Part shown: piece after piece, positions 8,697-16,452 of the stretch
Numbering within the stretch: the stretch's first letter is position 1
Layout of the letters: every line of letters begins with the position of its first letter
Assembly (NCBI RefSeq): GCF_014656075.1
Contig: NZ_BNBS01000092.1
Span: 1 to 32,173 of the forward strand
From: Streptomyces hydrogenans
GTDB taxonomy: Bacteria > Actinomycetota > Actinomycetes > Streptomycetales > Streptomycetaceae
Direction of reading: 5' to 3'
DNA: 32,173 nucleotides
The notes under the pieces: model-generated
What the model saw: only the letters and a program-made list of their open reading frames with translations
The model's database searches: none
What the model was told of the DNA's origin: nothing
Translations under genes and position numbers: made by a program

Positions 8697-10418
8697 ATGG
8701 CGGAGACTCGGGTGGGGGACTGGCTGGTCGACGACACCGCGCCGCTCGGCAGCGGGCACTTCGCCCGGGTGCTGCCGGCCCGGCGGGTGCGGGCCGAGAT
8801 GGACGGACACGTCGAGCACCGGGCGGTGAAGATCTACCACGCCCGGGGGGACGCGGAGCAGCGCCGGCGGGCCCTGGACGAGATCCGGGTCCAGGAGCGG
8901 CTGATGGGCTGCCCGCACGCGGTGGCGTACGTGGACGCGTTCATCGCCCCCGACGGACCCTTCGCCGGCTGTCTGGTGCAGGTCATGGAGCTCGGCGACC
9001 GCTCGCTCGGCCACCACCTGGACGTCGTGGGCCCGCTGCCTGCGTACGACGCGGCCGCCGCGCTCGCGGGCGTGGCGGAGGCGCTGGAGCACGTGCACGG
9101 CCGGGGACTGGTGCACGCGGACCTGAAGCCCGGCAACGTCGTGCGCTGCCGCGGCCTGTGGAAGATCGCGGACTTCAACGTGGCCACGGCCCTGCGGGAG
9201 ACCGTCGCCCCCGACCTGGGCGGCACCCCGTCCTACATGTCGCCGCAGCGGCTGGCTGCGGCCGCGGGCGGACGCCGCGAGGTGCGCCCGGCTGACGACG
9301 CCTGGGCCCTCGGCGTCGTCCTCGCCCAGTGCCTGCTCGGCGGACTGCCCTCGTACGTCACCGAGCCGCGCCCCGAGGAGGCGGCCCGGCTCGCCGGGCA
9401 GCTCCTCGACGCGCTCGCGGCCCGGGGCACGGATCCGCGCGCGGCCGGCCTGGTGCGGGAGCTGCTGGCCGCCGAGCCCGCGGACCGGCCCACCGCGCGG
9501 GCGGCCGCGCGCCGGCTGCGGGACCTGGCCGGCACCGTGCCCCTCCCGCCGACCCGCCCGCTGCCGTACGCGGCGGTCGTGGCCTCCTCCTACGGCGACC
9601 CGCACCTGGAGATCTTCGCGGCCGACGCCCGCGGCCTGTGCCACGGCTGGAACGTCTCCGGCTGGAGCAAGTGGCACGCCATGGACGCGCCAGGGCCGGC
9701 CGCCGCCCTGGCCGCCGGGGCGCCGGAGACGTACCGGCAGCACCTGTGGCTCCTCGACCGGGACGGGCGGCTGTGGCAGCGGGCCCTGGCCGTGGACCCG
9801 GACACGTACGTGCCCGTCGCCGACTGGTCGGCCTGGGAGTCCGTGCCGACGCCCGGCGGGGCGCCGCTGGCCGACATCGCCGCCGCCGGGGCGCCGTGGG
9901 CCGCGCACCGGCTGTACGCCGTCGACGGGGACGGCGCCGGCTGGCAGCGGGAGCGGCGCGAGGACGACGGGTGGGCGCCCTGGGCCCCGGTGCCCGGCAC
10001 GCACGGGGAGCTGGTGTCGCTGCGGCCGGGCGTCGCCTGCGGCGGGCTCGCCGCCGTCGACCGGTCCGGCACCGTGTGGCGCGGGCCCGGGGGCGCCACG
10101 GGCCGGTGGCGGCGGGAGCCGGACGGGGACGGCCCGGTGCTCGCCGTGGTGCCGCTGCCGGACGAGGCCCTGGTCGTCCTCGCGGGCGACCGCTGCGTGC
10201 TGCGGCCCGGCGGCCTGTACACCGGCCCCTTCCCCGAGCCGCCGCCCGCCGCCTACACGCGCCTGGCCGGCACCTCGCGGTGGAACGGGCACATCGAGCT
10301 GGTCCTCGGCGACGACGAGGGCCGGCTCGTGCACACCTGGGCGATGCGGGACTCCGCCGGGTGCTGGCGGTGGGACGCCCGCTGGTGGGAGCTGCGGGAC
10401 GCCGGGCCGACCGGCTGA
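8697..10418 (+). CDS. Atypical Ser/Thr protein kinase fused to a PLL-like beta-propeller
   Basis: A soluble 573-residue protein with no membrane segment or signal peptide. Residues 1-280 form a Hanks-type kinase: glycine loop LGSGHFARV (17-25), lysine K45, catalytic loop HADLKPGN (140-147), DAWALG, and DRPTA (R264). Two landmarks are changed. HRD reads HAD, and the DFG motif reads DFN (159-161). The ATP- and metal-binding D142, N147 and D159 remain, so activity is possible. Residues about 290-570 show about six repeats with the pattern hydrophobic-x-hydrophobic...DxxGxLW...W..W, as in PLL/tectonin-like (DUF346) beta-propellers, which often bind sugars. The usual actinobacterial PASTA or transmembrane segments are absent. 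The gene stands alone, convergent with the PucR gene. The substrate is unknown. Confidence 0.85.
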   Translation: MAETRVGDWLVDDTAPLGSGHFARVLPARRVRAEMDGHVEHRAVKIYHARGDAEQRRRALDEIRVQERLMGCPHAVAYVDAFIAPDGPFAGCLVQVMELGDRSLGHHLDVVGPLPAYDAAAALAGVAEALEHVHGRGLVHADLKPGNVVRCRGLWKIADFNVATALRETVAPDLGGTPSYMSPQRLAAAAGGRREVRPADDAWALGVVLAQCLLGGLPSYVTEPRPEEAARLAGQLLDALAARGTDPRAAGLVRELLAAEPADRPTARAAARRLRDLAGTVPLPPTRPLPYAAVVASSYGDPHLEIFAADARGLCHGWNVSGWSKWHAMDAPGPAAALAAGAPETYRQHLWLLDRDGRLWQRALAVDPDTYVPVADWSAWESVPTPGGAPLADIAAAGAPWAAHRLYAVDGDGAGWQRERREDDGWAPWAPVPGTHGELVSLRPGVACGGLAAVDRSGTVWRGPGGATGRWRREPDGDGPVLAVVPLPDEALVVLAGDRCVLRPGGLYTGPFPEPPPAAYTRLAGTSRWNGHIELVLGDDEGRLVHTWAMRDSAGCWRWDARWWELRDAGPTG

Positions 10419-10430
10419 ACCGGCCGGCCC
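10404..10430. terminator. Shared terminator between kinase and PucR genes
   Basis: GGGCCG-A-CCGG (10404-10414), loop CTGAA, CCGG-C-CGGCCC (10420-10430): ten pairs with one mismatch. The kinase stop codon lies in the loop, and the minus-strand PucR stop follows at 10434-10432. It can serve both convergent genes. Confidence 0.6.
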
Positions 10431-10431
10431 C

Positions 10432-11610
10432 TCAGAGCCGGGCCGCCTTCAGCGCCATGTGCAGCAGCAGGCGGTCCTCGCCGGCGTCCAGGTCGAGGCC
10501 GGTGAGTTGCTCGACCCGCGAGAGGCGGTAGTAGAGGGTCTGCCGGTGGATGCCGAGGGCCGCGGCCGTGCGGCCCGCCTGGCCCGCGTGGTCCAGGAAC
10601 ACCTCGGCCGTGCGGGCCAGCTCCGTGTGGGCGGGGCCGAGCAGCGCCCGTACCGCCGGGTCCGGCTCGGCAGGCGGGAGGGCGGTGAGCAGCCGGTACG
10701 GGCCGAGGCCGTCCCAGTGCGCGACCGGGCCGAAGCGGGGCTGGGCCCGGGCGGTGCGCGCGGCGGCGGTCGCCTCGTGCCAGCTCAGGTCCAGGTCCCC
10801 GAGGCCCCGCCGGGGCGCGGCGATCCCGGCGACCACCGCCGGTCCGGCCGGCCCGCGCAGCCGCTCGGCGGCGGTGACGGCGGGGGAGGGGTTGTCGGCC
10901 GACCGCAGCCGCACCAGGACGGCGAGCGCCCGGTGGCCGCCGGTCGAGGGGCCGTCGGCGGCGGGCGCCGGGCCGCGCCACGGGAGGGCGCAGAGGGCGG
11001 CGGCGCCGGGGACCGTACGGGGGGAGGGGGAGTCCTCGCCGGGCCAGGGGGCCAGGCAGACCAGGGTGTGCAGGCCGTCCGCGTCCGGGCCCAGGGCCGT
11101 GCGGAGGGCGGCGACGGCCATGTCGTACTGCCAGCCGCGCTCCGCCGCGAGGACGGCCCGCAGCTCGCGGGAGAGGTCGGCGCCGGCCCGCTCCTCGTCG
11201 GCGAGCAGTTCGCCGATGCGGGCGGCCACCTCCATCGCGGCCGTGAGCTGCCGGTGCGAGGGCCCCGGCTCGGCGTCCAGGAGCCAGACGTAGCCGAGGA
11301 CGACACCCCGATGGCGTACGGGGAGGCAGATCCGGTCCCGGAAGACGCCGGCGTCCGGCGCGGCGGGGATGCGGACGGGGCCGGTGGCCCGGGTGATGCC
11401 GAAGCCCTCGAACCAGGCGCGGACCGCCGGGGTGGACTTCCGGGTGAGGATCGAGCGGGTGCGGACGGGGTCCATGGCGCTGTCGTCGTCGCTGTCGTGG
11501 GCCCCGAAGGCGATCAGCCCGAAGTCGCGGTTCTCCAGGGTCGCCGGGGCGTCGAGCAGCGTCGAGATCTCGTCCACCAGCTCCTGGTAATCGCCCTTCA
11601 CGGCCCCCAT
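10432..11610 (-). CDS. PucR-family transcriptional regulator, probable proline-catabolism activator
   Basis: A 392-residue protein with a sensory N-terminal half, a central GGDEF-like region typical of the CdaR/PucR family, and a C-terminal helix-turn-helix (TAAALGIHRQTLYYRLSRVE, about 338-357). It is divergent from proline dehydrogenase and P5C dehydrogenase. PucR-type PruC controls the same pair of enzymes in mycobacteria, so the same role is inferred here. ATG 11610 is chosen although its ribosome site is poor; GTG 11601 (VKGDYQELVDEIS) is an alternative. The open frame continues far upstream across the divergent genes, but only as a shadow of them. Two inverted repeats in the divergent gap are candidate binding sites. 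Confidence 0.85.
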   Translation of the reverse strand: MGAVKGDYQELVDEISTLLDAPATLENRDFGLIAFGAHDSDDDSAMDPVRTRSILTRKSTPAVRAWFEGFGITRATGPVRIPAAPDAGVFRDRICLPVRHRGVVLGYVWLLDAEPGPSHRQLTAAMEVAARIGELLADEERAGADLSRELRAVLAAERGWQYDMAVAALRTALGPDADGLHTLVCLAPWPGEDSPSPRTVPGAAALCALPWRGPAPAADGPSTGGHRALAVLVRLRSADNPSPAVTAAERLRGPAGPAVVAGIAAPRRGLGDLDLSWHEATAAARTARAQPRFGPVAHWDGLGPYRLLTALPPAEPDPAVRALLGPAHTELARTAEVFLDHAGQAGRTAAALGIHRQTLYYRLSRVEQLTGLDLDAGEDRLLLHMALKAARL

Positions 11611-11633
11611 TCTCGCACCCGCCGACCGGTCCT

Positions 11634-11649
11634 TCAGACAGATGTCTGA
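11634..11649. promoter_or_regulatory. Candidate PucR operator 1
   Basis: TCAGAC-AGAT-GTCTGA, a perfect 6-bp inverted repeat, 24 bases upstream of the regulator's ATG within the divergent promoter region. Confidence 0.4.
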
Positions 11650-11688
11650 GGGCGTGCTCGCGGATGCGTGACAGCTGTAGATGGCGCA

Positions 11689-11710
11689 GGATCGGAGCGA
11701 TCCATATGTT
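11689..11710. promoter_or_regulatory. Candidate operator 2 and -10 upstream of proline dehydrogenase
   Basis: GGATCG-GAG-CGATCC (11689-11703) is a perfect inverted repeat followed directly by TATGTT (11705-11710), a possible -10 for the rightward operon. No -35 is evident, which would fit an activator-dependent promoter. Confidence 0.4.
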
Positions 11711-11796
11711 TCACGGTGGTTCTCCGTGCTGTTCCCGGTTCGTACCCCTGCGACCGGTAATGGCCCCGTTCTTCCTCGCTCAATTGGAGGTGCCCC

Positions 11797-12723
11797 GTGC
11801 TGGGTCCCGTGATCCTCGCCGCGTCGCGCAGCGACAAGATGCGCCGTCTCGTGTCGGCCGCGCCCGGGACCAAGCAGGTCGTGGCGCGCTTCATCGCCGG
11901 CGAGATCGTGGACGACGTCGTCCCGATCGTCCAGGAGCTGGCGGCCTGCGGCCTGGAGGTCACCCTCGACGTCGTCGGTGAGGACATCACCACCGTCGAG
12001 CAGTCCCACGCCGCCCGGGACGCCTACCTGGAGCTGATCGGCCGTCTCCAGGAGCTGGGCCTCGGCGAGCGCGCCGAGATGTCCGTCAAGCTGTCGATGT
12101 TCGGCCAGTCCCTGGAGAACGGCCACGAGCTGGCCCTGGCGAACGTGCGCCCGGTCGTCGAGGCCGCCGCCGCGATCGGCACCACGGTCACCCTGGACGC
12201 CGAGGACCACACCACCCTCGACTCGATGTTCGCCATCCACGAGGAGCTGCGGAAGGACTTCCCGCAGACCGGCTGCGTCATCCAGGCGTACCTCTTCCGC
12301 ACCGAGGACGACGCCCGCCGCCTCGCCGCGAACGGCTCCCGCGTCCGGATCGTGAAGGGCGCCTACAAGGAGCCCGCCTCCGTCGCCATCCAGGACAAGC
12401 CCGAGATCGACAAGGCGTACGTCCGGATCATGAAGATCCTGATGGACGGCGAGGGCTACCCGATGATCGGCTCGCACGACCCGCGCCTCATCTCCATCGG
12501 CCAGGAGCTGGCCCGCCGCGCCGGGCGCAAGCTGGACGAGTACGAGTTCCAGATGCTGTACGGCATCCGCTCCGAGGAGCAGAACCGCCTCGCCGCCGAG
12601 GGCCACCGCATGCGCGTCTACACGGCCTACGGCACCGACTGGTACGGCTACTTCATGCGCCGCCTCGCGGAGAAGCCGGCCAACCTGCTCTTCTTCGTCC
12701 GCTCCATCCTGACCAAGGGCTGA
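11797..12723 (+). CDS. pruB: Proline dehydrogenase
   Basis: FAD-dependent oxidation of proline to 1-pyrroline-5-carboxylate, with electrons passed to quinone (EC 1.5.5.2). The 308-residue monofunctional form is a TIM barrel. Motifs include LDAEDH, QAYLFRTEDDARRL, RIVKGAYKEP, and the C-terminal RVYTAYGTDWYGYFMRRLAE signature that contacts substrate and FAD. The GTG start at 11797 is set by GGAGG about six bases upstream. The next gene encodes the following enzyme 36 bases later, so the two form an operon and replace the fused PutA of proteobacteria. Regulation by the divergent PucR protein is inferred. Confidence 0.94.
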   Translation: MLGPVILAASRSDKMRRLVSAAPGTKQVVARFIAGEIVDDVVPIVQELAACGLEVTLDVVGEDITTVEQSHAARDAYLELIGRLQELGLGERAEMSVKLSMFGQSLENGHELALANVRPVVEAAAAIGTTVTLDAEDHTTLDSMFAIHEELRKDFPQTGCVIQAYLFRTEDDARRLAANGSRVRIVKGAYKEPASVAIQDKPEIDKAYVRIMKILMDGEGYPMIGSHDPRLISIGQELARRAGRKLDEYEFQMLYGIRSEEQNRLAAEGHRMRVYTAYGTDWYGYFMRRLAEKPANLLFFVRSILTKG

Positions 12724-12759
12724 GCCCACTCCCCCTCTTTGTAAGGAGTCCTGAGACTT

Positions 12760-14391
12760 ATGGACGCTGTGACCCAGGTCCCCACTCCCGTCAACGAGCC
12801 GGTGCACGGCTACGCCCCCGGTTCCCCCGAGCGGGCCCGTCTGGAGGTCAAGCTCAAGGAGCTGGCCGACAACCCGCGCGAGCTGCCGATGACCATCGGC
12901 GGCGTGAAGCGCATGGGTGGCGGCGAGGCGTTCGAGGTCGTCCAGCCGCACAACCACAAGGCCGTCATCGGCACCTTCCGCGGCGCCACCGAGGCCGACG
13001 CCCAGGACGCGATCGACGCGGCCCTGGCCGCCGCCCCGGCCTGGCGCGCGATGTCCTTCGACGACCGCGCCGCGATCATCCTGCGCGCCGCCGAGCTGCT
13101 CGCCGGCCCGTGGCGCGAGACGCTGGCCGCCTCCACGATGCTCGGCCAGTCGAAGACCGCCCAGCAGGCCGAGATCGACACCCCGTGCGAGCTCGTCGAC
13201 TTCTGGCGCTTCAACGTCGCGTACGCCCGCCAGATCCTGGCCGAGCAGCCGCCGGCGAACTCCCCGGGCGTGTGGAACCGACTGGACCACCGCCCGCTGG
13301 AGGGCTTCGTCTACGCGATCACGCCGTTCAACTTCACGGCCATCGCGGGCAACCTGCCCACCGCCCCCGCCCTCATGGGCAACGTGGTGGTCTGGAAGCC
13401 GTCCCCGACCCAGACCCACTCCGCCGTGCTCCTCATGGAGCTCCTGGAGGAGGCCGGTCTGCCGAAGGGCGTCATCAACCTGGTGACCGGCGACGGCATC
13501 GCCGTCTCCGAGGTGGCCCTGAACCACCGCGACCTGGCCGGCATCCACTTCACCGGCTCGACCCGGACCTTCCAGCACCTGTGGAAGACCGTCGGCACCA
13601 ACATCGAGAAGTACCGCTCCTACCCGCGGATCGTCGGCGAGACCGGCGGCAAGGACTTCGTCGTCGCCCACCCCAGCGCCGACCGCGCCATCCTGAAGAC
13701 CGCGCTGACCCGCGGCTCCTTCGAGTTCCAGGGCCAGAAGTGCTCCGCGTCCTCGCGCGCCTACATCCCGGCCTCCATCTGGAACGACGGCTTCAAGGAG
13801 GAGTTCGCGGCCGAGGTCGACGGCATCACCATGGGTGACGTCACCGACCTGTCGAACTTCATCGGTGCCGTCATCGACGACCGCTCGTTCGCGAAGAACA
13901 AGGCGGCGATCGACCGTGCGTCCTCCGACCCGAGCTGCACGATCGTCGCCGGCGGCACCTACGACGACTCGGAGGGCTACTTCGTCCGTCCGACCGTCAT
14001 CGAGTGCACCGACCCGGAGAACGAGGTCTTCAAGGCCGAGTACTTCGGCCCGATCCTCGCGGTCCACGTGTACGAGGACGACCAGTACGACGCCATGCTG
14101 GAGCAGATGGAGTCGGTCTCCGACTACGCGCTGACCGGTGCGGTCATCTCCAACGACCGCGCCGCCGCCGCGCACACGATGGAGAAGCTCCGCTTCGCCG
14201 CGGGCAACTTCTACATCAACGACAAGTCGACCGGCGCCGTCGTCGGCCAGCAGCCCTTCGGCGGCGGCCGCGCCTCGGGCACCAACGACAAGGCCGGCGC
14301 CCCGCAGAACCTGATGCGCTGGACGCTGACCCGCGCCATCAAGGAGACGCTGGTCCCGCCGACCGAGTACGGCTACCCCCACATGGGCTGA
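12760..14391 (+). CDS. pruA: 1-Pyrroline-5-carboxylate dehydrogenase
   Basis: NAD-dependent oxidation of P5C/glutamate semialdehyde to glutamate (EC 1.2.1.88), completing proline breakdown. The 543-residue aldehyde dehydrogenase fold has the general-base Glu in GETGGKD and the nucleophile Cys in GQKCSASSR. The NAD-binding segment (FNFTAIAGNLPTAPALMGN) and the C-terminal PFGGGRASGTNDK are also present. The length is normal for the single-function enzyme. The ATG at 12760 follows AAGGAG. It is cotranscribed with proline dehydrogenase and ends at a strong terminator. Confidence 0.95.
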   Translation: MDAVTQVPTPVNEPVHGYAPGSPERARLEVKLKELADNPRELPMTIGGVKRMGGGEAFEVVQPHNHKAVIGTFRGATEADAQDAIDAALAAAPAWRAMSFDDRAAIILRAAELLAGPWRETLAASTMLGQSKTAQQAEIDTPCELVDFWRFNVAYARQILAEQPPANSPGVWNRLDHRPLEGFVYAITPFNFTAIAGNLPTAPALMGNVVVWKPSPTQTHSAVLLMELLEEAGLPKGVINLVTGDGIAVSEVALNHRDLAGIHFTGSTRTFQHLWKTVGTNIEKYRSYPRIVGETGGKDFVVAHPSADRAILKTALTRGSFEFQGQKCSASSRAYIPASIWNDGFKEEFAAEVDGITMGDVTDLSNFIGAVIDDRSFAKNKAAIDRASSDPSCTIVAGGTYDDSEGYFVRPTVIECTDPENEVFKAEYFGPILAVHVYEDDQYDAMLEQMESVSDYALTGAVISNDRAAAAHTMEKLRFAAGNFYINDKSTGAVVGQQPFGGGRASGTNDKAGAPQNLMRWTLTRAIKETLVPPTEYGYPHMG

Positions 14392-14422
14392 CCCCCATCC
14401 GCCGCGTGAGCGGCCCCTGATC

Positions 14423-14466
14423 ACCGCCCCCCTCCCCGGTCCCCCCAGGCCGGGGTCGGGGGCGGT
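14423..14466 (+). terminator. Terminator of the proline catabolism operon
   Basis: ACCGCCCCC (14423-14431) pairs with GGGGGCGGT (14458-14466). An inner stem CCCCGG/CCGGGG follows after a two-base internal loop, giving 15 pairs around a 10-base loop. Confidence 0.75.
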
Positions 14467-14513
14467 ACTCATGTGGCCGGGGGAGGTGGGGCGGGGTGTG
14501 GGAGGGTGACGGG

Positions 14514-15050
14514 ATGACCGTGCGCACCGCGCCCACCCACGCCCTCGGCGCCGAGCGGCTGGCGGCCGTCCGCGCGCTGCTCGACGCGGCCTTCGACGGC
14601 GACTTCTCCGCGGCGGACTGGGACCACGCCCTGGGCGGCGTCCACGCCTGGATCGAGGACGCGACGGGCCTCGTCGCCCACGGGGCGGTCGTCCAGCGCC
14701 GGGTGCTGCACCGCGGCCGCTCGTACCGGATCGGGTACGTGGAGGGCGTCGCCGTCCGGGCCGACGCGCGGCGCCGGGGGCTCGGCGGCGCCGTCATGGA
14801 CGCCCTGGAGCGGGTCGTCGACGGCACCCACCGCTTCGGCGCGCTCTCCGCCTCCGACGAGGGCGCGGCGCTCTACCGGGGGCGCGGCTGGCGGGTCTGG
14901 GACGGGCGGATCGCGGTGCTGGGGCCGGACGGGACGGTGCCGCTCCCGGAGGAGGAGGGCGGCCTCCTCGTCCGGCCGGCCGGCGGGCTGGACCTGCCGG
15001 ATCCGGGCGCCCCGCTGGTCTTCGACTGGCGGGACGGCGACGTGGTCTGA
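14514..15050 (+). CDS. AAC(2')-type aminoglycoside/GNAT acetyltransferase
   Basis: A 178-residue GNAT protein. The acetyl-CoA loop is YVEGVAVRADARRRGLGG (about 74-91), with the family's second block FGALSASDEGAALYRGRGW. The whole chain follows the pattern of the chromosomal aminoglycoside 2'-N-acetyltransferases of mycobacteria: the AFxGDF..xDWxHxLGGxHA beginning, AAVIQRR-like HGAVVQRR, GYVEGVAVRAD, and the DWRxGDV end. Such enzymes acetylate the 2'-amino group of aminoglycosides, though the native role in producers and soil relatives may be different. ATG 14514 is chosen over an in-frame ATG at 14496 because GGAGGG (14501-14506) precedes it. It is a single gene between terminators. Confidence 0.85.
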   Translation: MTVRTAPTHALGAERLAAVRALLDAAFDGDFSAADWDHALGGVHAWIEDATGLVAHGAVVQRRVLHRGRSYRIGYVEGVAVRADARRRGLGGAVMDALERVVDGTHRFGALSASDEGAALYRGRGWRVWDGRIAVLGPDGTVPLPEEEGGLLVRPAGGLDLPDPGAPLVFDWRDGDVV

Positions 15051-15065
15051 GGCGCCGCTCCCGCC

Positions 15066-15095
15066 GGCCCGTCGCCGTCGCTAGGCGGCCGGGCC
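15066..15095. terminator. Shared terminator of convergent genes
   Basis: GGCCCG-t-CGCC (15066-15076), loop GTCGCTA, GGCG-gc-CGGGCC (15084-15095). The minus-strand stop codon (15083-15081) lies in the loop. Confidence 0.5.
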
Positions 15096-15812
15096 CCGGC
15101 GCTCGCGGCCCGCGGCGTTCTCCAGCCCGGCCGTCCACACGGCGGAGAGCGACGAGGTGAGGGCGATGGCGATCGCCAGCCCGGCGGTGCCGAGGGCGCC
15201 GACGAAGAAGGCCGCCGTCGCGCCGCCCACCAGGAGCGTCCACACGGCGAGCACCGCCTTGCCGCGGCGGCTCAGGAACAGCCACCGGTGCGGGGCGGCG
15301 GGCGGGGCCTGGACGGCGCCGGCCGGGCCCGCGAGCGCCGCGGCGGGGCGCTTGAAGTAGCCGTACACCAGCCATTCGCCGCACGGCTCCCAGCCCTCCG
15401 GCGTGAGCTCGTCCTCGACGCGGGCGCGCCGGCGGCCGGCGATCACCTCGCGGCGGTACTCCCAGCGCAGCGCCGAGCCGGGCGTGCGGCGGCAGACGAA
15501 CCGGCCGATCGGGTCCAGCGACTCGACCTCCCAGCCCTGGGCGCCGTGGACGGCCAGCATCCGCCGGTCGTTGAAGAGGTCCGCCGTCCAGGTCCAGTGC
15601 TCGGCCGCCGCGTCCGGGCCGTCCGGCTCCGGGGCGAGCCCGCCGAGCCGGGCCGCGAACCGCGCCGCCGGCCCGAACTCCTCCTCCGGGGCGGTCCCGG
15701 ACTCGGCGAGGTGGGCGCGCAGGTCCTCGACGGTGGCCTCGATCTGCGCGGCGGGGACGCCGGCGGCGGCCAGGGCCCCGGTCACCTCGGCGAAGTAGGC
15801 GGTGTCGTTCAT
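15081..15812 (-). CDS. PadR-coupled membrane protein with HAAS-like and DUF2812-like regions
   Basis: A 243-residue protein. The first 60 residues (MNDTAYFAEVTGALAAAG..., then an Ala/Glu-rich helical part) resemble the HAAS domain often found in partners of PadR regulators. Residues about 75-155 (MLAVHGAQGWEVESLDPIGRFVCRR ... GEWLVYGYFKR) resemble DUF2812. Two membrane helices follow (about 185-207 and 209-230) and a short basic tail. The ATG at 15812 shares an ATGA overlap with the padR stop and has GGGGGA upstream, so translation is coupled. A longer in-frame start exists inside padR, but this overlap explains the shorter one. The function is unknown; a role as membrane sensor or anti-regulator for PadR is inference only. 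Confidence 0.75.
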   Translation of the reverse strand: MNDTAYFAEVTGALAAAGVPAAQIEATVEDLRAHLAESGTAPEEEFGPAARFAARLGGLAPEPDGPDAAAEHWTWTADLFNDRRMLAVHGAQGWEVESLDPIGRFVCRRTPGSALRWEYRREVIAGRRRARVEDELTPEGWEPCGEWLVYGYFKRPAAALAGPAGAVQAPPAAPHRWLFLSRRGKAVLAVWTLLVGGATAAFFVGALGTAGLAIAIALTSSLSAVWTAGLENAAGRERRGPAA

Positions 15813-16150
15813 GCGGTGGGTCCCCCTGGTCGCAGTGCGGTGTCGACGGCGCGGTGGAACTCCCGCCACGACCGGCTCTCCGCGGCGAGGTGCTCGCGCC
15901 CCGTCGGTGTGAGCCGGTAGTAGCGGCGGCCGGGACCGCGCTCGGCGGCGCGGAACTCGGCCTCCACCAGGCCGGCCTCCTCCAGACGGTTCAGTACGGG
16001 ATAGAGCGTCCCGCCCTTGATCTCGCCGAGGCCCGCCTCGGCGAGCGCCTTGGCGATCTCGTACCCGTAGCTCTCACCGTCGGTCAGTCGGGAGAGGACG
16101 AGCAGGTCGAGGACTCCCTTGAGCCAGCTGGATCTGCGGTCGGCTGCCAT
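15809..16150 (-). CDS. PadR-family transcriptional repressor
   Basis: A 113-residue protein with an N-terminal winged helix. It opens WLKGVLDLLVLSRLTDGESYGYEI, has the recognition segment KGGTLYPVLNRLEEAGLVEAE (about 46-66) and the wing GPGRRYYRLTPTGRE, and ends in a short dimerisation helix. Members repress nearby genes and themselves. ATG 16150 has no ribosome site but lies six bases after a good -10, so the message is probably leaderless. The downstream membrane-protein gene overlaps by four bases. Tandem CTAGGTAGGA repeats in the promoter are the probable operator. Confidence 0.92.
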   Translation of the reverse strand: MAADRRSSWLKGVLDLLVLSRLTDGESYGYEIAKALAEAGLGEIKGGTLYPVLNRLEEAGLVEAEFRAAERGPGRRYYRLTPTGREHLAAESRSWREFHRAVDTALRPGGPTA

Positions 16151-16196
16151 GGACGCATTGCAGCACCACCTAGGTAGGAATGCAAGCTAGGTAGGA
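16151..16196 (-). promoter_or_regulatory. padR promoter with tandem operator repeats
   Basis: On the minus strand, -35 TTGCAT (16185-16180), a 17-base spacer and -10 TGCAAT (16162-16157) end six bases before the ATG. CTAGGTAGGA (plus strand) occurs exactly twice: in the spacer (16170-16179) and just upstream of the -35 (16187-16196), 17 bp apart. ACCTAGGT within the first is itself palindromic. The layout fits autorepression. Confidence 0.7.
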
Positions 16197-16207
16197 GTGG
16201 CGGGACG

Positions 16208-16236
16208 TTGACCGTGGGAGACCGGCCGTCTCAGAT
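16208..16236 (+). promoter_or_regulatory. Candidate promoter of the leader region upstream of leuB
   Basis: TTGACC (16208-16213) and TCAGAT (16231-16236) are separated by 17 bases. GATAGT (16234-16239) is an alternative -10. A start near 16243 would give a leader of about 225 bases before the small ORF at 16469. The 16201-16468 stretch also holds a possible leader peptide and GATC-rich repeats. Confidence 0.4.
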
Positions 16237-16266
16237 AGTAGGAAGTCCGAGTAATTGTGGAGACAG

Positions 16267-16293
16267 ATGAGGGTGCCTGCCCTAGCTTTGTAG
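16267..16293 (+). CDS. Possible leader peptide MRVPALAL
   Basis: An eight-codon ORF, with GGAG (16259-16262) four bases before the ATG. Two of its eight codons are leucine, using CTA and TTG, both rare in Streptomyces. It lies downstream of a candidate promoter and upstream of a small ORF and leuB, which fits leucine sensing. Against it, no U-tract terminator is visible before leuB, and the ORF is very short. Confidence 0.45.
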   Translation: MRVPALAL

Positions 16294-16400
16294 AAGCCGA
16301 ACGTCTCGCTTCATCAGCGAATGGCGGTCGAGAGCGCGACGCCCCGTGCAGGCAACCCCTGCGGCGGCGCTCCCCGCCCCTTTCCGGCGCCTTCGATCAC

Positions 16401-16452
16401 CTGATCTCCCGATCGCAGCTGATCTCCGCACATCCGGATCACCACTGATCTC
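16401..16452 (+). repeat. Triplicate CTGATCTC repeat in a GATC-rich leader
   Basis: CTGATCTC occurs at 16401-16408, 16419-16426 and 16445-16452. GATC occurs seven times between 16395 and 16464. TGATC (16420-16424) can pair with GATCA (16437-16441). The array ends at the ribosome site (AAGGAG, 16453-16458) of the small ORF, so it may affect its translation. Confidence 0.5.

Noticed and set aside
11611..14472. Upstream extension of the PucR gene to a 1346-residue protein
   Set aside because: The extension lies antisense to proline dehydrogenase and P5C dehydrogenase and has no family pattern. The protein has normal length from 11610.
16257..16448. 63-codon frame METDEGACPSF... in the leuB leader
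   Set aside because: It has poor codon bias and no ribosome site at its GTG. The short MRVPALAL frame fits the ribosome site better.
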